Below, one piece after another: positions 61,148-64,000 of a stretch of DNA of 64,000 nt. Under the pieces are notes generated by a model. The model searched no databases. It worked only from the letters and a program-made list of their open reading frames with translations, and had not been told where the DNA came from. How positions within the stretch are numbered: position 1 is the stretch's first letter; each line of letters starts with the position of its first letter. The stretch lies in the NCBI GenBank assembly GCA_036925085.1, contig JAUPFP010000007.1:625501-689500 (forward strand), in the 5' to 3' direction. This stretch comes from Brachycybe producta (Eukaryota; Arthropoda; Diplopoda; Playtdesmida; Andrognathidae). Position numbers and translations under genes: made by a program.

Positions 61148-61403
61148 CTCTTTTTTATATCAGATATTAACTAAATAATTAATATTGTTTAATACATAAA
61201 AGAGAGCACGTCTCTCTTTCTCTATATCTCTTGACTTGAGCACTTGATGAACAGGTCCAGGTTGTTAAGTGAGATTAGTTAAGCGACATATACACAATGA
61301 TTAGTTATAGTTAGTTGTACGCAGTGAAAAGAGAAGACTGTCACTGATGAGATTTCAGTTCACAACTGAAGAATGTTTTGTGTGTTTTAGATGAGAAGAA
61401 CAA

Positions 61404-61406
<3 letters not shown>

Positions 61407-61458
<52 letters not shown>

Positions 61459-61540
61459 GAACGGAGGGAACGGCGGATCCCTCCCTCCCTCCCTCCCCTC
61501 TCTCTCTCCCTCCCCTCTCTCTCTTTCTCTTTCTCTTTTA
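61407..61540. repeat. GA tract facing a CT/CCCT tract
   Basis: A 46 bp GA run (61407-61452) is followed 27 bp later by ctccctccct and ctctctctccct-type sequence up to about 61540. The two blocks are complementary and can form a cruciform; each is a polypurine/polypyrimidine mirror repeat able to form triplex DNA. It lies 260-390 bp upstream of the sif start codon and could serve as a GAGA-factor-type site. Confidence 0.85.
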
Positions 61541-63281
61541 TTGATTGATTGTGTGGGTGGTTTAGGTTAAGATGGACTGACTATGTATGTAATGCGCTTG
61601 CGCACTTCAAGACTGCGTTTTATTTTGCGGAGACATTTAAAGTAGAATGAAAACACAAGTTACACTTAAAATAAAAACAATCATGTCTACACACAACAAT
61701 AACAAAAAAATGACTTTCTTTGATTGGGTTCTATGTTTATTATGTTTGTTTTACTTTAAGGTTAATTCAGTGTGTGTGTGGAGGAGAGGAGGGGTGGCGG
61801 CGCTGTCTCATTGTTTTTTTTACTCACAGGTGAGCACCAGTAGTGAAATTTAACATAACCTTTCCATCCCTCCCTCTTTCCCCTAGTTATTTTTCTCAGC
61901 CTCCTCCTCCTCCTCCTTCTTTTCCCCTCTCTGAACACTCCCACTCCTTTTCAGATGTTCTTAGAATGTAACCGAAATAAGAATAATTTAAAAGGTACCA
62001 TTCCCCCTTACAAATGGGCAATCACTGCTTGCACATATCTGTTTTAGCCTCACAGCAGGGGCCCCATTTCATTCATTGTAGACACACTATGTATACCTTT
62101 TTTTCTTCTTATTATTTTCGCTTTACTTAAGATTCAAATTTAAGATGGAATCTTGACCCTTCAAGTGTCACTTGAAATCTCTGAAAAGGGTTTCAAATAT
62201 GGAAAAATCATGTTCAAAAAGGAACTCAACAAAGGCAGGGTTTTTCGATTTGTTGGACCTCTGTTCTGAGGGTTCAAATTCAAGTTGCCCAACTTTTAAA
62301 CTGTTGAGTATTAGAGAATTTGTTTTAATTTTTATTTTATTTAATAAAAAATTAAAATCAGCTAATTTTATTAGTTTTTTTTTCATAATATGTATTTTTA
62401 TTTAACATTTTAGTTTATATTATATGGAAGTTCTACTTTATTTTTTTTTTTCCAAATACTTTTTGTTGGATCCATATAATACATTTGTAATGTTGTTGTT
62501 GGGGGGGGTTTTTTATTCAGTGTGTGTTTATGTTTTCTCAAAGATGGCGTCTTTTTTGTATGTAATACAATATTTGAAAGAGAAATGGAAAGAAAAAAAG
62601 ATGGGCGAACATTGTTCGTGATGTTGTGTACTGTGTATTAGGTTTGTGTTCCACTGACCTTGAACATGGCAAACTGAAAAGGGATGAAAAGAGGGGATAC
62701 AGACACTTATCCCCCATCCCCTCTCGCACTCCCCCCTCAAAACCCCAGGTTTTCACCCCAAGTAAATCGATTTTTCTCCATAGATTTCCTTTTATACTGT
62801 ATTAGACTCTAGTTATGAAACATACAAAGACTCTTTTGCTCTATTCCCCACCCCCTTTAAACCCCCCTTACCCCTACTTTATTCACTCAATCTTTTTTTC
62901 TGTGAGTTACTGAAATATCACCCTCTCTATCCATCTTTCCCCTCCCACTTTTTAATCCCCTGGTAAAATACATTGAATATCACTTTTTAAGAAAATTTAG
63001 TTAAGATCAACCCTCCTCCCGTCCCCTTTATAAATGGATGGATAAATGGCCTATTTGCAAATCATAAAAATTCATAATTTATAAATGATCTAGGGTGATG
63101 ATGATACTTTGAACAGTGAGTAGTAGTAATCTTTAAAATTGTGTTAAAACAGTGGCTAATTTAGATAACCAATGGCCAACCCCAAAAAAGGGATCATCAT
63201 CCAGATTTGGTTCGCATTTTTGCAACCCGAATTCATTTCTTACAAATCCACCATTTCCATTAGATTTCATTGAACCACAGA

Positions 63282-63332
63282 GAGTTTATTATTATTATTA
63301 TTATTATTAGTCACCATAATAATAACAAACTC
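63282..63332. repeat. palindrome of ATT/AAT units
   Basis: gagtttattattattatta and taataataacaaactc form a hairpin around ttagtcacca. It is 51 bp long. Confidence 0.75.
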
Positions 63333-64000
63333 TTTGGACTAATCATTCGTTTGATATAGGTGGCGCCTGCTTATGAACCCAAGCTATGCAGAAACCCAAT
63401 AAGGGGCCTAAAACCTATGGCCACAGAATAAGGAGATACACAGAAAGGAGACTTTTGTGCGGCACCTTTGATATTGCTTTGACAGAAATCCATAACCTTG
63501 GAATCGGATTCCTAAGACACTTCTACGGAGCCGCCATTTTGAAAAAGAATAGAAAAGAAATTTTATCATAGAAGTCTATGGAAACTTGTTGCACCTGCGC
63601 AGAAAAAAAATCTGTCACAAGTTAATGACTCTGTTTTTCTTCTGTGTATCTTCTTATTCTGTACTATGGCGGCCATGTTGATAATTTCCGTTTTTAAAGT
63701 TTGGCAGAATTTCTCACACCTATTTTTACATGATTAGGGCTCGGATTTGTTTACAATATCATGAAAATATTGCGCATCTTGTGGTTCGAGGGCCAATATC
63801 TTGCCTTCTCTAACCACCCTTTTTTGATTAGACGACGTATAATTGCAATTACTCTATCACGTTCAATGAATTTCTGAAGGTGCATTCTCATGGTTATCTG
63901 TATAGAAGCACATTATAACTATGCCCAGTATGAATTGGTATATCATTTAAGGCGGTCAAATGTAAAATGTCATTCATTTTTTGTACGTCCATTGAACCCT

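Larger units (their letters stand above)
61148..64000. other. sif upstream region to window edge
   Basis: No coding gene is recognised. The part nearest sif contains the long GA and CT tracts (61407-61540). Near 61846 on the minus strand the sequence tcacctgtgagtaaaa looks like a splice donor and could end an upstream non-coding sif exon. A palindrome of tta/taa units lies at 63282-63332. The motif atggcggccatgttg at about 63666 resembles the ATGGCGG words near other gene starts in this window. Confidence 0.5.

Noticed and set aside
61762..61944. Minus-strand frame with GWKGY, recalling the PH domain of sif
   Set aside because: The resemblance is five residues only and the true PHn exon is at 55997-55730. 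The gtgagtaa donor is noted as a possible non-coding exon end.
1..64000. CRISPR arrays, bacterial operons, insertion sequences, viral or toxin genes
   Set aside because: Direct repeats lack regular spacers, and all genes are spliced animal genes. No viral or toxin frame was recognised on either strand.

Overview
This 64 kb window is nuclear DNA from an animal. Its genes are split by many short introns (mostly 60-120 bp) and lie in AT-rich sequence full of simple repeats, long poly-G/poly-C runs and small palindromic transposon remnants. The gene set points to a protostome, most likely an arthropod: a fly-like still life (sif/Tiam) RhoGEF, a NonA-type DBHS protein, a without-children-type ZMYM protein, a receptor that best resembles the insect trissin receptor, and EFR3/rolling blackout. 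I cannot name the species. No bacterial, organellar or CRISPR sequence is visible.

Layout: 1-4.5 kb is gene-free, with a degenerate tandem repeat. A DBHS RNA-binding protein (minus, 4570-9382) and a ZMYM/woc zinc-finger protein (plus, 10124-16853) diverge from a shared 0.74 kb promoter region. UTP23, a ribosome small-subunit factor, follows (plus, 18307-19316). A trissin-receptor-like GPCR (minus, 20900-26435) has one ~4 kb intron. RCC1, the Ran exchange factor (minus, 27946-30172), and EFR3, the membrane anchor of PI4-kinase III-alpha (plus, 31405-35099), are divergent. A decayed 3' piece of HEATR1/UTP10 (minus, 35270-35873) and a PCNP gene (minus, 36422-37598) come next. A charged nuclear-looking protein ending in a PDE12-like but apparently inactive exonuclease/endonuclease/phosphatase fold (plus, 40201-43195) and a stefin-type cystatin (minus, 44257-44736) converge. 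A 5 kb stretch rich in palindromes separates them from sif (minus, 49698-61147), which runs nearly to the right edge.

The genes do not form an operon or pathway. They are housekeeping and signalling genes that happen to be neighbours. All coding models were built by hand by joining exons so that frame and family similarity are kept; total lengths close exactly to whole codons in each gene. The features most worth a second look are six probable GC-AG introns (four in sif), the frameshifted HEATR1 fragment, the PDE12-like protein with substituted active-site residues, a ~520 bp foldback built from ATGAAC repeats with a TTAGG-like centre, several MITE families (one dense in AGGTCA half-sites, two carrying TGACGTCA octamers), and a GC-rich island at 45.76-45.90 kb that can fold into a three-way junction.
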